A DNA stretch of 25,690 nt from Candidatus Parcubacteria bacterium (lineage in GTDB: Bacteria; Patescibacteriota; Patescibacteriia; CAIXNZ01). Positions 14,152 through 21,793 of the stretch are shown piece after piece (the first letter of the stretch is position 1; every line of letters starts with the position of its first letter). The position numbers and the translations under genes were made by a program. Below the pieces are notes generated by a model. It was not told the DNA's origin. It searched no databases and was given only the letters and a program-made list of their open reading frames with translations. The stretch lies in assembly GCA_026395675.1 (NCBI GenBank), contig JAPLYF010000032.1, forward strand, positions 1 through 25,690. The letters run 5' to 3'.

Positions 14152-14814
14152 TCAACCAACGATCACGACAAACTCCCCTTTGACAACCCCTTTTTCTAGT
14201 TCAGATAAAACTTCATGAATATTCCCCCTATAAACTGTCTCAAACTTTTTAGTCAATTCCCGGCAAACCACGACTTGCTTATCTAATCCTAAATCCTGCA
14301 ATTTAGTTAATGTCTTTAAAATCCTGTGTGTTGATTCGTAAAAAACTGAAGTAAATTTATTGTCAATAATTTCCTTGAGAATTTTCTCCTTGCCTTTTTT
14401 GTGGGGCAAAAAGCCATAAAAAACAAATTTATCAGTCGGCAAGCCGGAAATTGATAAAGCTGAAATAACTGCTGCCGGTCCGGGAATTGGTTCAATTTTT
14501 ACTTCAGGCAATTCCTGCAAAACCATTTCAATCAATTTATTGCCTGGATCAGAAATTCCAGGTGTACCTGCATCAGAAACTAAAGCCAAATTTTTGCCTG
14601 ATTTTAGTAATTCAATTATTTGATTTACCTTGGTCAAACTTGAATGCTGAAAATAGGAAATTGTAGAAGTTTTAATTTCATATTTGTCCAAAAGAATTCT
14701 GGTCACACGCGTGTCTTCGCACAAAACAAAATCCACTTCTTTTAAAATCCTTAAAGCTCTTAAAGTTATATCCTCCAAATTCCCAATGGGAGTGGCGATA
14801 ATATATAGATTCAT
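14152..14814 (-). CDS. rsmI: 16S rRNA (cytidine(1402)-2'-O)-methyltransferase, short form
   Basis: RsmI methylates the 2'-OH of C1402 in the 16S rRNA decoding centre. The 220-aa protein begins MNLYIIATPIGNLEDITLRA. It continues with VLCEDTRVTRILL, ALVSDAGTPGISDPG and the SAM-binding IPGPAAVISALSISGLPTDKF, and has FYESTHRI near its end. It is the tetrapyrrole-methylase-fold core only. The C-terminal region of about 50-60 residues found in most RsmI is missing, and the frame stops with TGA about 20 bp from a palindromic element. Short forms may be normal in compact genomes. There is no Shine-Dalgarno. An AT-rich linker separates it from the CYTH gene. Confidence 0.95.
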   Translation of the reverse strand: MNLYIIATPIGNLEDITLRALRILKEVDFVLCEDTRVTRILLDKYEIKTSTISYFQHSSLTKVNQIIELLKSGKNLALVSDAGTPGISDPGNKLIEMVLQELPEVKIEPIPGPAAVISALSISGLPTDKFVFYGFLPHKKGKEKILKEIIDNKFTSVFYESTHRILKTLTKLQDLGLDKQVVVCRELTKKFETVYRGNIHEVLSELEKGVVKGEFVVIVG

Positions 14815-14819
14815 ATTAA

Positions 14820-14893
14820 CAATTAAATAAATAATTTATCCAAGCAACCTCATAAAACCTCATATAACTTCATAAAACTTAATATAACTTAAT
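14820..14893. repeat. AT-rich quasi-repeat linker (CATAAAACCTCATATAACTT type)
   Basis: The gap between the CYTH gene and rsmI contains iterated ACCTCATAAAACCTCATATA and ACTTCATAAAACTTAATATA units. No gene or terminator is visible. Confidence 0.55.
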
Positions 14894-15478
14894 TCATAAC
14901 GGCCAGTTAATTGTATTTTCTCCAGCAATATAATGATAAAGACGTTCCATAAATTTCTCGCCATTAATCACCTCCACTTTCAAATCTTCAAATATCTCAT
15001 GAATGTTTTTAATATGAAACTCGCTTTCAGCTGGCGTCTGGGCTAAAAATTCCACTTCCAAAATATAAGCAAAATTTTCCAAATGCTGTAGGCAGACAAT
15101 ATAATCAAAACCATTATATTTATAATAATACTCTTTTTTATGCTTTAAGGTGCCTCTTTCAGGGTGCAAAGGCAAAAGGCGCATCACCTCAATAAAATGC
15201 TCCAGAGTTTCCTTATTCTGCAGGGGAATTTTTATTTCCAAACGGCAGTATTCCTTAACCAGGCCTTTTTTATAGACAAATTCGCAGGTCTTATCAGAAA
15301 TGCGCAAACGCACGTCATTTTTCTCTCGGTCTTTAAAAAAAGAGGTTTTAATTGTTTCAGTATTAAAAAGCTTAAAGCGCTTATCTCCAGCCAATAGCTG
15401 ATCAATCCTTTGATATTCTTGCTCGTCCAAAAGCGCTTTTAATTCAATTTCATAGAAAATTTCAGGTTTTTTATCCAT
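14894..15478 (-). CDS. CYTH domain protein (class IV adenylate cyclase/triphosphatase-like)
   Basis: The 194-aa protein carries the CYTH signature ExExK at its N-terminus: E10, E12 and K14 in FYEIELKAL. Alternating Lys/Arg/Glu strands expected for the triphosphate tunnel follow (DVRLRISD, CEFVYKKG, CRLEIKIPL, YILEVEFLA). CYTH enzymes hydrolyse or cyclise triphosphate compounds: inorganic triphosphate, thiamine triphosphate, or ATP to cAMP. Class IV cyclases have a similar length, but the substrate cannot be settled from sequence. There is no Shine-Dalgarno. A tiny cysteine-rich ORF with its own terminator lies upstream. Confidence 0.82.
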   Translation of the reverse strand: MDKKPEIFYEIELKALLDEQEYQRIDQLLAGDKRFKLFNTETIKTSFFKDREKNDVRLRISDKTCEFVYKKGLVKEYCRLEIKIPLQNKETLEHFIEVMRLLPLHPERGTLKHKKEYYYKYNGFDYIVCLQHLENFAYILEVEFLAQTPAESEFHIKNIHEIFEDLKVEVINGEKFMERLYHYIAGENTINWPL

Positions 15479-15540
15479 ATATAATTATACTTATTTATTT
15501 AACTATTTGTTTTAATTTTAGCAAAAACTTCATATTTTAT

Positions 15541-15574
15541 CAAATCAAAAACGCCCCGCTGGGCGGGGACGTTT
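15541..15574 (-). terminator. Intrinsic terminator after the cysteine-rich small ORF
   Basis: AAACG and CGTTT with CCCCGC and GCGGGG form a strong stem with a one-base bulge and three-base loop. TTTTTGATTTG follows on the minus strand. It lies four bases after the stop of the 32-codon ORF. Confidence 0.85.
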
Positions 15575-15577
15575 AAG

Positions 15578-15676
15578 CTATTCATCATCAGTATCTGCTG
15601 TTGTCGGCTCATGATAAATGTAATCATTTTCACAGGTGCAAGGATCATGCTCGCAAATAGGACATGGATCAAACAT
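15578..15676 (-). CDS. Small cysteine-rich acidic protein, 32 aa
   Basis: An ATG at 15674-15676 opens a 32-codon frame ending in TAG. The peptide starts MFDPCPICEHDPCTCEND and ends in an acidic tail (TADTDDE). Four cysteines in CPIC and CTC spacing suggest a small metal (Zn or Fe) knuckle. A strong terminator begins four bases after the stop, so transcription appears to end for this gene specifically, which supports a real gene. No Shine-Dalgarno is seen, as for its neighbours. The family is unknown to me. Confidence 0.68.
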   Translation of the reverse strand: MFDPCPICEHDPCTCENDYIYHEPTTADTDDE

Positions 15677-15777
15677 AATTATTTTACTTAATGAACAATT
15701 ATTTAATTAAATGTCTATCTAAAAAAAATAATAAAATAAATAAAAAAATTATGCAAGAGAAAGCTGTGCATAACTCT

Positions 15778-15890
15778 AAGACCAGCTGTCATTCTGAACC
15801 CTTCGCTTTGCTCAGGGCAGGCTCCGTGAAGAATCTATTACTGCCAGGATTCTTCGCAATGCTCTGAATGACACAAAGACAGCTGGTCTT
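15778..15890. repeat. Cruciform-like composite palindrome C
   Basis: Perfect 13-bp terminal inverted repeats, AAGACCAGCTGTC (15778-15790) and its complement (15878-15890), enclose further paired arms. These are TGTCATTC with GAATGACA, AAGAATC with GATTCTT, and an imperfect CCCTTCGC/GC..AGGG hairpin. The whole could fold as nested or multi-arm DNA or RNA. It abuts the stop codon of the PfkB kinase gene by one base and lacks a T-tract on either strand, so it is not a classical terminator. Confidence 0.8.
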
Positions 15891-15891
15891 G

Positions 15892-16866
15892 TTAATTGAG
15901 AATTGATATTCTAACTTTATCTAATTCAATCTGCGTTGGAATGTGTTTTAACAAACCATTTTTAGCGCCCATTTTCTGGATTACCCCATTGGAATTTAAA
16001 ATTGCCAAGCGCAAACCATAATCCCAGTCGTTTTTTAAAATCAGGCCAGTGCAAAAAGCCGAGCCAAAAGCATCACCTGCACCGGTTGTATTAATAGCTT
16101 TACTGCCCAAGGCCTTAACATAATAAATTAAAGTGCCATCGCTTAAATAAGCGCCATTAGCTCCGTCAGTAATCAAATTATAGCCAGGACTTAATTTATT
16201 TATCACCCCGAACATCTGTTTAATTTCTTTTTTGCCAGTCAATTTTTCAGCTTCTTCTTTATTAACATTAAATATATAGGCCTGTTTCATTAGTTTGGCT
16301 AATTTGGCTTGGCCAGCTTTTAATTCATCACTCCCCGGATTCCAGCTAATTTTCATTTTCTTCTTTTTGGCAAATGACCAGATTTTATTCAAGACAGAAA
16401 AATTGCCAGCCAGGGAAGTGATGTAAAACCATTTGGTCATTAATTTTTGCCAATTAAAATCTTGAGCAGAAAAATTTGCGCTGGCCCCGCGATAAACCAA
16501 AACCGTACGATCACCTGCTGGCACTACCAATATTGTAGAATAAGCTGTTTTATGATTTCTATCAGTCGCAATATTAGAGATATTAACTCCCTTATCTGCC
16601 AAAACATGCAAAATTTCTAAGCCATAAATATCTTTGCCAACTTTAGAAACAACTGCGGGCCTTAAACCAAAATTGGCAAAAGTGCAAGCAGAATTGGTGG
16701 CTCCGCCGCCAGTATCAAAATAAATATCGCCCAATTCAACTTTTGAGCCATAAGCAAAACACTCGCCCACTCCGGTTTTAAATTGGCTGGATTTGATTAA
16801 TTTAAAATCTTTGGAAATTAAAAAAACATCTTTTGTCGCTGAACCAATGGAAATTATATCATGCAT
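15892..16866 (-). CDS. PfkB family carbohydrate kinase
   Basis: This 324-aa ribokinase-fold kinase phosphorylates a sugar or nucleoside with ATP. It shows the N-terminal signature GGGATNSACTFANFG (53-67), KVGKDIYG, the substrate-lid segment, and the C-terminal signature NTTGAGDAFGSAFCTG with anion-hole Gly and catalytic base D265. The family includes ribokinase, fructokinase, 2-keto-3-deoxygluconate kinase and 5-dehydro-2-deoxygluconokinase (IolC); sequence alone does not choose. It is next to a DUF2090 aldolase-like gene, a pairing that is fused as one protein in some IolC enzymes. A role in a phosphorylated sugar acid or ketose pathway is thus plausible. The stop abuts palindromic element C. 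Confidence 0.92.
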   Translation of the reverse strand: MHDIISIGSATKDVFLISKDFKLIKSSQFKTGVGECFAYGSKVELGDIYFDTGGGATNSACTFANFGLRPAVVSKVGKDIYGLEILHVLADKGVNISNIATDRNHKTAYSTILVVPAGDRTVLVYRGASANFSAQDFNWQKLMTKWFYITSLAGNFSVLNKIWSFAKKKKMKISWNPGSDELKAGQAKLAKLMKQAYIFNVNKEEAEKLTGKKEIKQMFGVINKLSPGYNLITDGANGAYLSDGTLIYYVKALGSKAINTTGAGDAFGSAFCTGLILKNDWDYGLRLAILNSNGVIQKMGAKNGLLKHIPTQIELDKVRISILN

Positions 16867-16905
16867 ATTTTTAGATACTTATTACTTAATGCTTAATACT
16901 TAATT
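16867..16905. repeat. AT-rich linker with 18-bp motif shared with 25 kb site
   Basis: The stretch contains near-repeats of TACTTATTACTTAATGCTTA. Its segment ATGCTTAATACTTAATTC also occurs identically between rpiB and the Lys/Glu-rich gene near 25003-25020. No gene is seen. Confidence 0.6.
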
Positions 16906-16945
16906 CTTTCCCACAAATCAATAAAATACTGAAAATTATCAGCAA

Positions 16946-17647
16946 TTAAAATAAACCTGCTCGACCTAAAACAATTATTTTCTCATCTTCCCCAATTAAT
17001 TTAATAATTTTCTGCCAGTCACTGGGTTTATACATTGCTTCCAGTTTCCAAATATCTGGTTTAACTCCAGAGGCGCGGATTTCCTTAATTGCTTGCATAG
17101 TCAAAGCCGGCCGAGCTTTTAAATCATAACTTTTATTATATTTTTTAAATTGCGCTGGTGTGCTCGGCACGAGTAATTCAAAAAGGAAACCGATTTTCTT
17201 GCTTTTACAAAAATCATTAATCTTTTTCAAACGCTTTAGCTGGACCAAATTATCTTTTTTATTAACTGGATTGTAACGCACCAAAACTTTGGCATAATTG
17301 GGTTTAAACTTTGAAATATGCGCGCCAAATCTTGCGCCATATTCAAAATCAAAAACAAGCTGTCCGCTTTTTTCAGTGGTTAAAATAGTAACTGCGCCTA
17401 ATTTTTTAGCAGCCCGTAAAATTTCAGAACCAAACTCTTCGTCTACTAAAATTCCCGATTCCCCGCCGGGTAACGCCGATTTCAATCGGCGTTGAACAAC
17501 CATAAATGCCTGCCAAATCATTTGTTTGGCCTCCTTGACCTTATTATGCTGCTCTTTAGCCAATGGCTCTTTAAAACCAAATAAACCAGTGGCAAAAGTC
17601 GCCCGGTGATCAAAGGGTAAAATGTAAAGTTGTTTTTGTTTTTTCAT
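16946..17647 (-). CDS. DUF2090 aldolase-like protein, C-terminally truncated by deletion and frameshift
   Basis: The 233-aa protein matches the DUF2090 domain, a TIM barrel related to class I tagatose-bisphosphate aldolases and to the C-terminal half of some IolC proteins. Matching segments are LPFDHRATF at the start, GILVDEEFG, FDFEYGARFG, KVLVRYNPV, FLFELLVPST and DIWKLEA. It stops right after IIVLGRAGLF, where relatives continue through a further strand and a GFAIGR-type motif. After the TAA another frame reads ADNFQYFIDLWERIKY, like the usual family tail. So about 50 residues plus the frame seem lost. A 22-bp palindrome lies in the coding sequence (17472-17493). Activity is doubtful. Confidence 0.72.
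   Translation of the reverse strand: MKKQKQLYILPFDHRATFATGLFGFKEPLAKEQHNKVKEAKQMIWQAFMVVQRRLKSALPGGESGILVDEEFGSEILRAAKKLGAVTILTTEKSGQLVFDFEYGARFGAHISKFKPNYAKVLVRYNPVNKKDNLVQLKRLKKINDFCKSKKIGFLFELLVPSTPAQFKKYNKSYDLKARPALTMQAIKEIRASGVKPDIWKLEAMYKPSDWQKIIKLIGEDEKIIVLGRAGLF
17472..17493. repeat. In-gene palindrome in the aldolase-like ORF
   Basis: AACGCCGATT and its exact complement AATCGGCGTT flank a two-base loop. In the minus-strand frame it encodes part of QRRLKSALPGG, directly before the conserved GILVDE segment, at a variable-length loop of the family. Confidence 0.75.
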
Positions 17648-17652
17648 AAAAC

Positions 17653-19677
17653 TTATAGACTCCCCACGGGAATAGTTCTAAGATCGCTATTAGTAATACC
17701 TAAACTTAAATATCTCATTATCTCATAAGCAGCAGGACCGTCTTTCATATAATAACGCTTGCCATCCTTGGGATTAACATACCAGGCCTCACCTTTTGAT
17801 TGAACCTGCAATAGAATCCTACCCTTTAATCTATTAGCCAAAATTGTATCAATATTAAGTTTGCCACTGCCTAAGGGATCATAACCATTTTGTATTTCAG
17901 TTACGTCAAGATAACCATCGCCATCACTATCTTGGCTATTTGGATTTGTCCCTAGCCCCTCTTCAAGTTTATCAGGCAACTTATCGCCATCAGTGTCAGT
18001 ATCCTGGAAACGAGATTCAATACCCACTGGAATTTTTGCCAAGTCAGCATTAGTAATGCCCAAGCCAAATTTTCTCAAAGCAGAATATGCTGATGAACCG
18101 TCAGGCAAATAATATTTAAAATCACTTATAGGATCGACATACCAGGCCTGGCCAGCATTTTGCACTTGCAAAAGTATATAACCATTTAAGCGATTGGTTA
18201 ATGTGGTGTCGATATTTGTTACTAATGCTTTTTCTTGCTGGACAAATTGAGTGGCCGTAGAAGAGGTAGCGGTACTTGGTGTAGTTGCAGTTGGAGTCGT
18301 AGCAGCAGCTGATTTGACCATCACATGCCAATATTCATCACTTGTTGATGCATTATTCTGAGGATCATAAGTGAATACAGTCCAACTATAATAATTATCA
18401 AAAATCGTAATTTTAGATGATTTGCAGGTAGGATGTATTAGGCCTGAACATATTTTAGGCATATTCAATGGGTAACCCCAATATACATCATATCTTAAAT
18501 CACTGGTATTTGTATCAGGATCAGAGCCAGTCCAGCTTAAAGTAATTGTGCCATCACTATTAAGATCGGTTTGCGTTAGCTGACTTTCATCTTTTGGATT
18601 AGGATTAGAAGCCAAATTGGGTTTATAAAGAGGAGTTGCTTCTTGGAGTAATGTCGTAAAAGACGATAAAGATTGGGCATAATATTTATTACTATCAAAA
18701 TTTTCAATATTTAAAGAATATTTTGTCCCCTTAGTTAAACCTGTAATAGTATATTGATGATTCTGAGTTAAAGTATCATCACTAAATTTCAAATTTTCAG
18801 ATTTGCTCCATGCCCAGGCATATTGATTAGGATAATTAAGTTCTGATGAAAGTTTAATATAAATTTTACTTGTTGCCAGCCTATCTGTTTGCCAAGTAAT
18901 TTTAATGCTATCTACACCTAGTTCTGATGTAAAATTAGAAATATTAAGCTTGGTCGAAGCTGCTGGAATAATATATTCATAAATTTGGCTTTTTATTTCA
19001 GGGGTCACTCCTAGCTGACTAAAAATTTGATAATAGACGATATTTCCTGTAAACCATGTGCCAAGACCACCAGCGACAGGTCCGCCAGAAATATAAAACT
19101 TATGATGTGTCGGTTTTATACTTAAAACTGGTATTCCACTTTCAGCGATTACCGAGCCTATCATATTATTGTTAGCCTTATCTAGACCTTCGGAAGTTGC
19201 TGCGTATCTTATTCCGTTATAATCAGGAGTACTTGTATCATATTCTAAAATAAAGGAATCGGTTGATTTACCAGTTACTTGAACATTAGAGAAATTAACA
19301 ATAATAGGATTCAATGTTGTAAAATTGTTAACTAATGATTCTGCGATTGCTACCCCCTGTGTTATTTCTGGGATACTTCTCACTTTAAAATAATATTTTG
19401 TGGCAGGCAGTAAAGCAGTCAACACAACTTGATGTGTTGTCACGGCCAACTGCTCTTCATTTTGGAAAGAACGAAATAATGATGTCTCGGATTCACCATA
19501 TATTACCCTACTATCAGTATTAATATTTGTTTGCCAAGAAACAGTGGCACTTGTCGGTGTAATCTGCGTCACTTGAATATTACTAATAATAATAGATACC
19601 TCGGCCTTAGCTGTTGGTAGAAAATAAAAGTTTGAAACTAACAACAAACAAAGTGAGAATAAAATAACTTTTTTCAT
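17653..19677 (-). CDS. Secreted protein with FN3 domains, thrombospondin type 3 repeats and two WYV(N/D)P domains
   Basis: This 674-aa surface or secreted protein has a signal peptide at 1-25 (cleavage after AKA). An FN3-like domain lies at about 28-120 (SATVSWQTNINTDSRVIYG). Further beta-rich domains follow, including FN3-like parts at about 245-345 (SIKITWQTDRLATSKIYI). A Thr/Ser-rich linker lies at about 459-478. There are two copies of a 65-residue domain (about 488-554 and 607-674) with LLQVQ, AWYV(D/N)P, YYLPDG or YYMKDG and LGIT. Between them are calcium-binding thrombospondin type 3 repeats (DTDTDGDKLPD, DSDGDGYLD). The WYV domain pair recurs in Patescibacteria surface proteins and probably serves attachment. 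It is 5 bp upstream of the aldolase-like gene. Confidence 0.88.
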   Translation of the reverse strand: MKKVILFSLCLLLVSNFYFLPTAKAEVSIIISNIQVTQITPTSATVSWQTNINTDSRVIYGESETSLFRSFQNEEQLAVTTHQVVLTALLPATKYYFKVRSIPEITQGVAIAESLVNNFTTLNPIIVNFSNVQVTGKSTDSFILEYDTSTPDYNGIRYAATSEGLDKANNNMIGSVIAESGIPVLSIKPTHHKFYISGGPVAGGLGTWFTGNIVYYQIFSQLGVTPEIKSQIYEYIIPAASTKLNISNFTSELGVDSIKITWQTDRLATSKIYIKLSSELNYPNQYAWAWSKSENLKFSDDTLTQNHQYTITGLTKGTKYSLNIENFDSNKYYAQSLSSFTTLLQEATPLYKPNLASNPNPKDESQLTQTDLNSDGTITLSWTGSDPDTNTSDLRYDVYWGYPLNMPKICSGLIHPTCKSSKITIFDNYYSWTVFTYDPQNNASTSDEYWHVMVKSAAATTPTATTPSTATSSTATQFVQQEKALVTNIDTTLTNRLNGYILLQVQNAGQAWYVDPISDFKYYLPDGSSAYSALRKFGLGITNADLAKIPVGIESRFQDTDTDGDKLPDKLEEGLGTNPNSQDSDGDGYLDVTEIQNGYDPLGSGKLNIDTILANRLKGRILLQVQSKGEAWYVNPKDGKRYYMKDGPAAYEIMRYLSLGITNSDLRTIPVGSL

Positions 19678-19697
19678 TTTTTTAAATTTAATTATTA

Positions 19698-20507
19698 TTA
19701 AATTAATTTTTTAATTTCCTTAATTATATTTAAATAATTTAACCCATATTTATCTAAAAGCTCTTTCCCTGTCCCCGACTCCCCAAATTTATCCGGCATG
19801 CCAATTATTTTCATTGGCACAGGGTAATTTTGCGCTAAAACTTCAGCCACTGCGCTGCCTAATCCCCCATTAACCTGATGTTCTTCAATAGTTACTACCC
19901 GATTTGTTTTTTTAGCTGAACGAATAATTGTTTTGGCATCAATTGGTTTTATAGTATGACAATTTATCACTTCTGCTTGAATTTTTTCTTTTTTCAATTC
20001 TTTGGCAGCCAAAAGCGCTTCGTAAACCATTGACCCGCAAGCAATAATTGTCACGTCATCACCTTCTTTAAAAACCTCTGCATTGCCGATTTTAAATTTA
20101 GTTTTAGGCAAGGTCATAATTGGACTTTTTTCCCTGGCAAAGCGTATATAAACAGGTCCCTCAAATTTAGCCGCAGCCAACACATTAGCTTTATTATAAC
20201 AAATTGAGATTCTAATTTGATCCCAGTTTCTGGCCGGGCTAAATACACCAAAAGAACACATAAAAGGGATTTTACCTTCCAAAGCCAAGCCAGCTGCCAC
20301 GCCAGCCATATTTTGTTCAGCCACGCCAACTTCAAAAAACCGTTCGGCATATTTTTTACCAAATTCCAGACAACGGGTTGATTCTGCTAAATCAGCGCTG
20401 ACCACCACCACATCTTTATTTCTCTTGCCCAATTCCAAAAGCGCCTCGCCAAATCCATCGCGACAGGCCTTTAATTCTATTTGTTTTGATATTTGAATTT
20501 TGAACAT
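19698..20507 (-). CDS. Transketolase, C-terminal subunit, with internal deletion
   Basis: The 269-aa protein carries the pyrimidine-binding and C-terminal domains of a split transketolase. The catalytic Glu is E64 in GVAEQNMAGVAAGLAL. The C-terminal domain has EGDDVTIIACGSMVYEAL and VVTIEEHQVNGGLGSAVAEVL. After residue 109 the sequence goes from RISICYNKANV straight to LAAAKFEGPVYIRFAREKSP. Relatives have about 45 more residues here, including the GEDGATHQ loop with a substrate-binding His and the ALMRxLPNM helix. The loss is in frame. The protein would be about 310 aa if complete. Catalysis as part of TktN/TktC is doubtful unless the gap is an assembly error. The partner half lies 38 bp upstream. 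Confidence 0.9.
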   Translation of the reverse strand: MFKIQISKQIELKACRDGFGEALLELGKRNKDVVVVSADLAESTRCLEFGKKYAERFFEVGVAEQNMAGVAAGLALEGKIPFMCSFGVFSPARNWDQIRISICYNKANVLAAAKFEGPVYIRFAREKSPIMTLPKTKFKIGNAEVFKEGDDVTIIACGSMVYEALLAAKELKKEKIQAEVINCHTIKPIDAKTIIRSAKKTNRVVTIEEHQVNGGLGSAVAEVLAQNYPVPMKIIGMPDKFGESGTGKELLDKYGLNYLNIIKEIKKLI

Positions 20508-20545
20508 TTGAATTTGTTTAGAATTTCGGATTTTGGATTTCGGAT
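20508..20545. repeat. AT-rich linker (GGATTTCGGATTT type)
   Basis: The gap between the two transketolase halves consists of iterated AATTTCGGATTTTGGATTTC units. No promoter or terminator is visible. Confidence 0.5.
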
Positions 20546-21370
20546 TTAAAGGGCTCTTTGTAGTTCCTTTAATGCCTTTTCCGCCTCATCTTTACTGGGA
20601 GCCCGCCCATGCCATTCCCATTTATTTTCCATAAAACTCACTCCCTTGCCAGGAATTGTGTGGGCAATTATAACTTTGGGCTGATCTTTAACTCTCTTGG
20701 CTATTTCAGTCGCTTTAAGTACCTTCTCTATATCATTTCCGTCAATTTCCAACACAAACCAATTAAACGCCTCGTATTTGGCTTTAAGCGACTCCAGGGG
20801 CATTATATCCTTGGTATAGCCATCAATCTGAATCTTATTCCTGTCTAAAATAAAAATTAAATTATCCAGCTTATATTTGGCTGCTGTCATTATCGCTTCC
20901 CAGGTCTGGCCCTCATCATGCTCGCCATCACTGGTGATGCAATAAACAAAATATTTCTTTCGGTTCATTTTACCAGCCAAGGCCTTGCCCACTGCCACTG
21001 AAACTCCCTGCCCCAAAGGACCTGAAGAACTTTCCAAAGCTGGCATATCAACATAAGAAGGATGGCCTTGTAAGCGCGAACCCAATTTACGCAAAGTTTT
21101 TAATTCTTTAACTGGGAAATAGCCGCTTCTTGCCATGGCCGCATAGCGAATAGGTACAATATGACCGCAGGATAAAATCAAGCGATCGCGATTAGCCCAG
21201 TTTGGTTTCTTGGGTTTATGATTTAAAACCTTAAAATACAAAGCGCTAAAAATATCAGCCATACCCAAAGACCCGGCTGAATGGCCTGAACCTGCCTCAA
21301 CCAACATTTTAATTACATCCTGGCGCAAAGTATTGGCCATTTTCTTAAGTTGTGTTAAATTTGACTTCAT
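20546..21370 (-). CDS. Transketolase, N-terminal (ThDP-binding) subunit
   Basis: The 274-aa protein is the N-terminal half of a split transketolase, which moves two-carbon units between sugar phosphates in the non-oxidative pentose phosphate pathway. Landmarks include AGSGHSAGSLGMADIFSALY, the His of LSCGHIVPIRYAAMA, GSRLQGHPSY and SSGPLGQGVSVAVGKAL. The ThDP/Mg motif is TSDGEHDEGQTWEA, continuing to DNLIFILDRNKIQIDG. The C-terminal HTIPGKGVSFMEN and WHGRAP are complete. Length is normal, in contrast to the partner half downstream. There is no Shine-Dalgarno. A 130-aa membrane protein gene precedes it by 13 bp. Confidence 0.96.
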   Translation of the reverse strand: MKSNLTQLKKMANTLRQDVIKMLVEAGSGHSAGSLGMADIFSALYFKVLNHKPKKPNWANRDRLILSCGHIVPIRYAAMARSGYFPVKELKTLRKLGSRLQGHPSYVDMPALESSSGPLGQGVSVAVGKALAGKMNRKKYFVYCITSDGEHDEGQTWEAIMTAAKYKLDNLIFILDRNKIQIDGYTKDIMPLESLKAKYEAFNWFVLEIDGNDIEKVLKATEIAKRVKDQPKVIIAHTIPGKGVSFMENKWEWHGRAPSKDEAEKALKELQRAL

Positions 21371-21383
21371 TACCGATGCACAA

Positions 21384-21776
21384 TTAAATTTGAAAAAATC
21401 TTTTTGACTTTAAATAAGTTTGTATTGCTACTTTATTATTGAGATAGTTTCTATTCCTTATAAAATAAATGCTCAAAACTCCCAAAATTATTCTGCCTAT
21501 GAAGTCACTAGTTATATCCCCAAAAAGTACCAATTGAATAATAGGTTTAATAAAAAGTATAATTCCTAAAATTGCTAGAGCAAAAATCAGCCATTTGTTT
21601 AATCTATAAATACCAAAACCGATCAATGCAAAAATCATTAAATCACCTATTGAATAAAGAAACCCCGAGATGTCTCTGCCATAATAACCAGTATATAAAT
21701 TGTAAACAAACAAGATTAATCCGGTTAAAATTATTAACAGACCAAATAAGCGAGTTATTTTATAGAATAAATTCAT
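21384..21776 (-). CDS. Small polytopic membrane protein, unknown function
   Basis: From the ATG at 21774-21776 the protein has 130 aa with four hydrophobic segments (about 10-27, 35-53, 58-77 and 90-110) and a basic tail. A longer frame from a GTG at 21827 would read through half of palindromic element B (MCRSEKWAFPPELKNR), so I reject that start. The family is not recognised; the layout resembles small DoxX-like or other four-helix membrane proteins, but no motif supports a name. It lies between element B and transketolase N, and is probably in the same transcription unit. Confidence 0.7.
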   Translation of the reverse strand: MNLFYKITRLFGLLIILTGLILFVYNLYTGYYGRDISGFLYSIGDLMIFALIGFGIYRLNKWLIFALAILGIILFIKPIIQLVLFGDITSDFIGRIILGVLSIYFIRNRNYLNNKVAIQTYLKSKRFFQI

Positions 21777-21793
21777 ATTTCTATTTTTTAATT

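Noticed and set aside
15778..15890. tRNA or structured ncRNA gene because of its cloverleaf-like pairing
   Set aside because: No anticodon arm, TPsiC or CCA-like features; the arms are longer and more symmetric than in tRNA.
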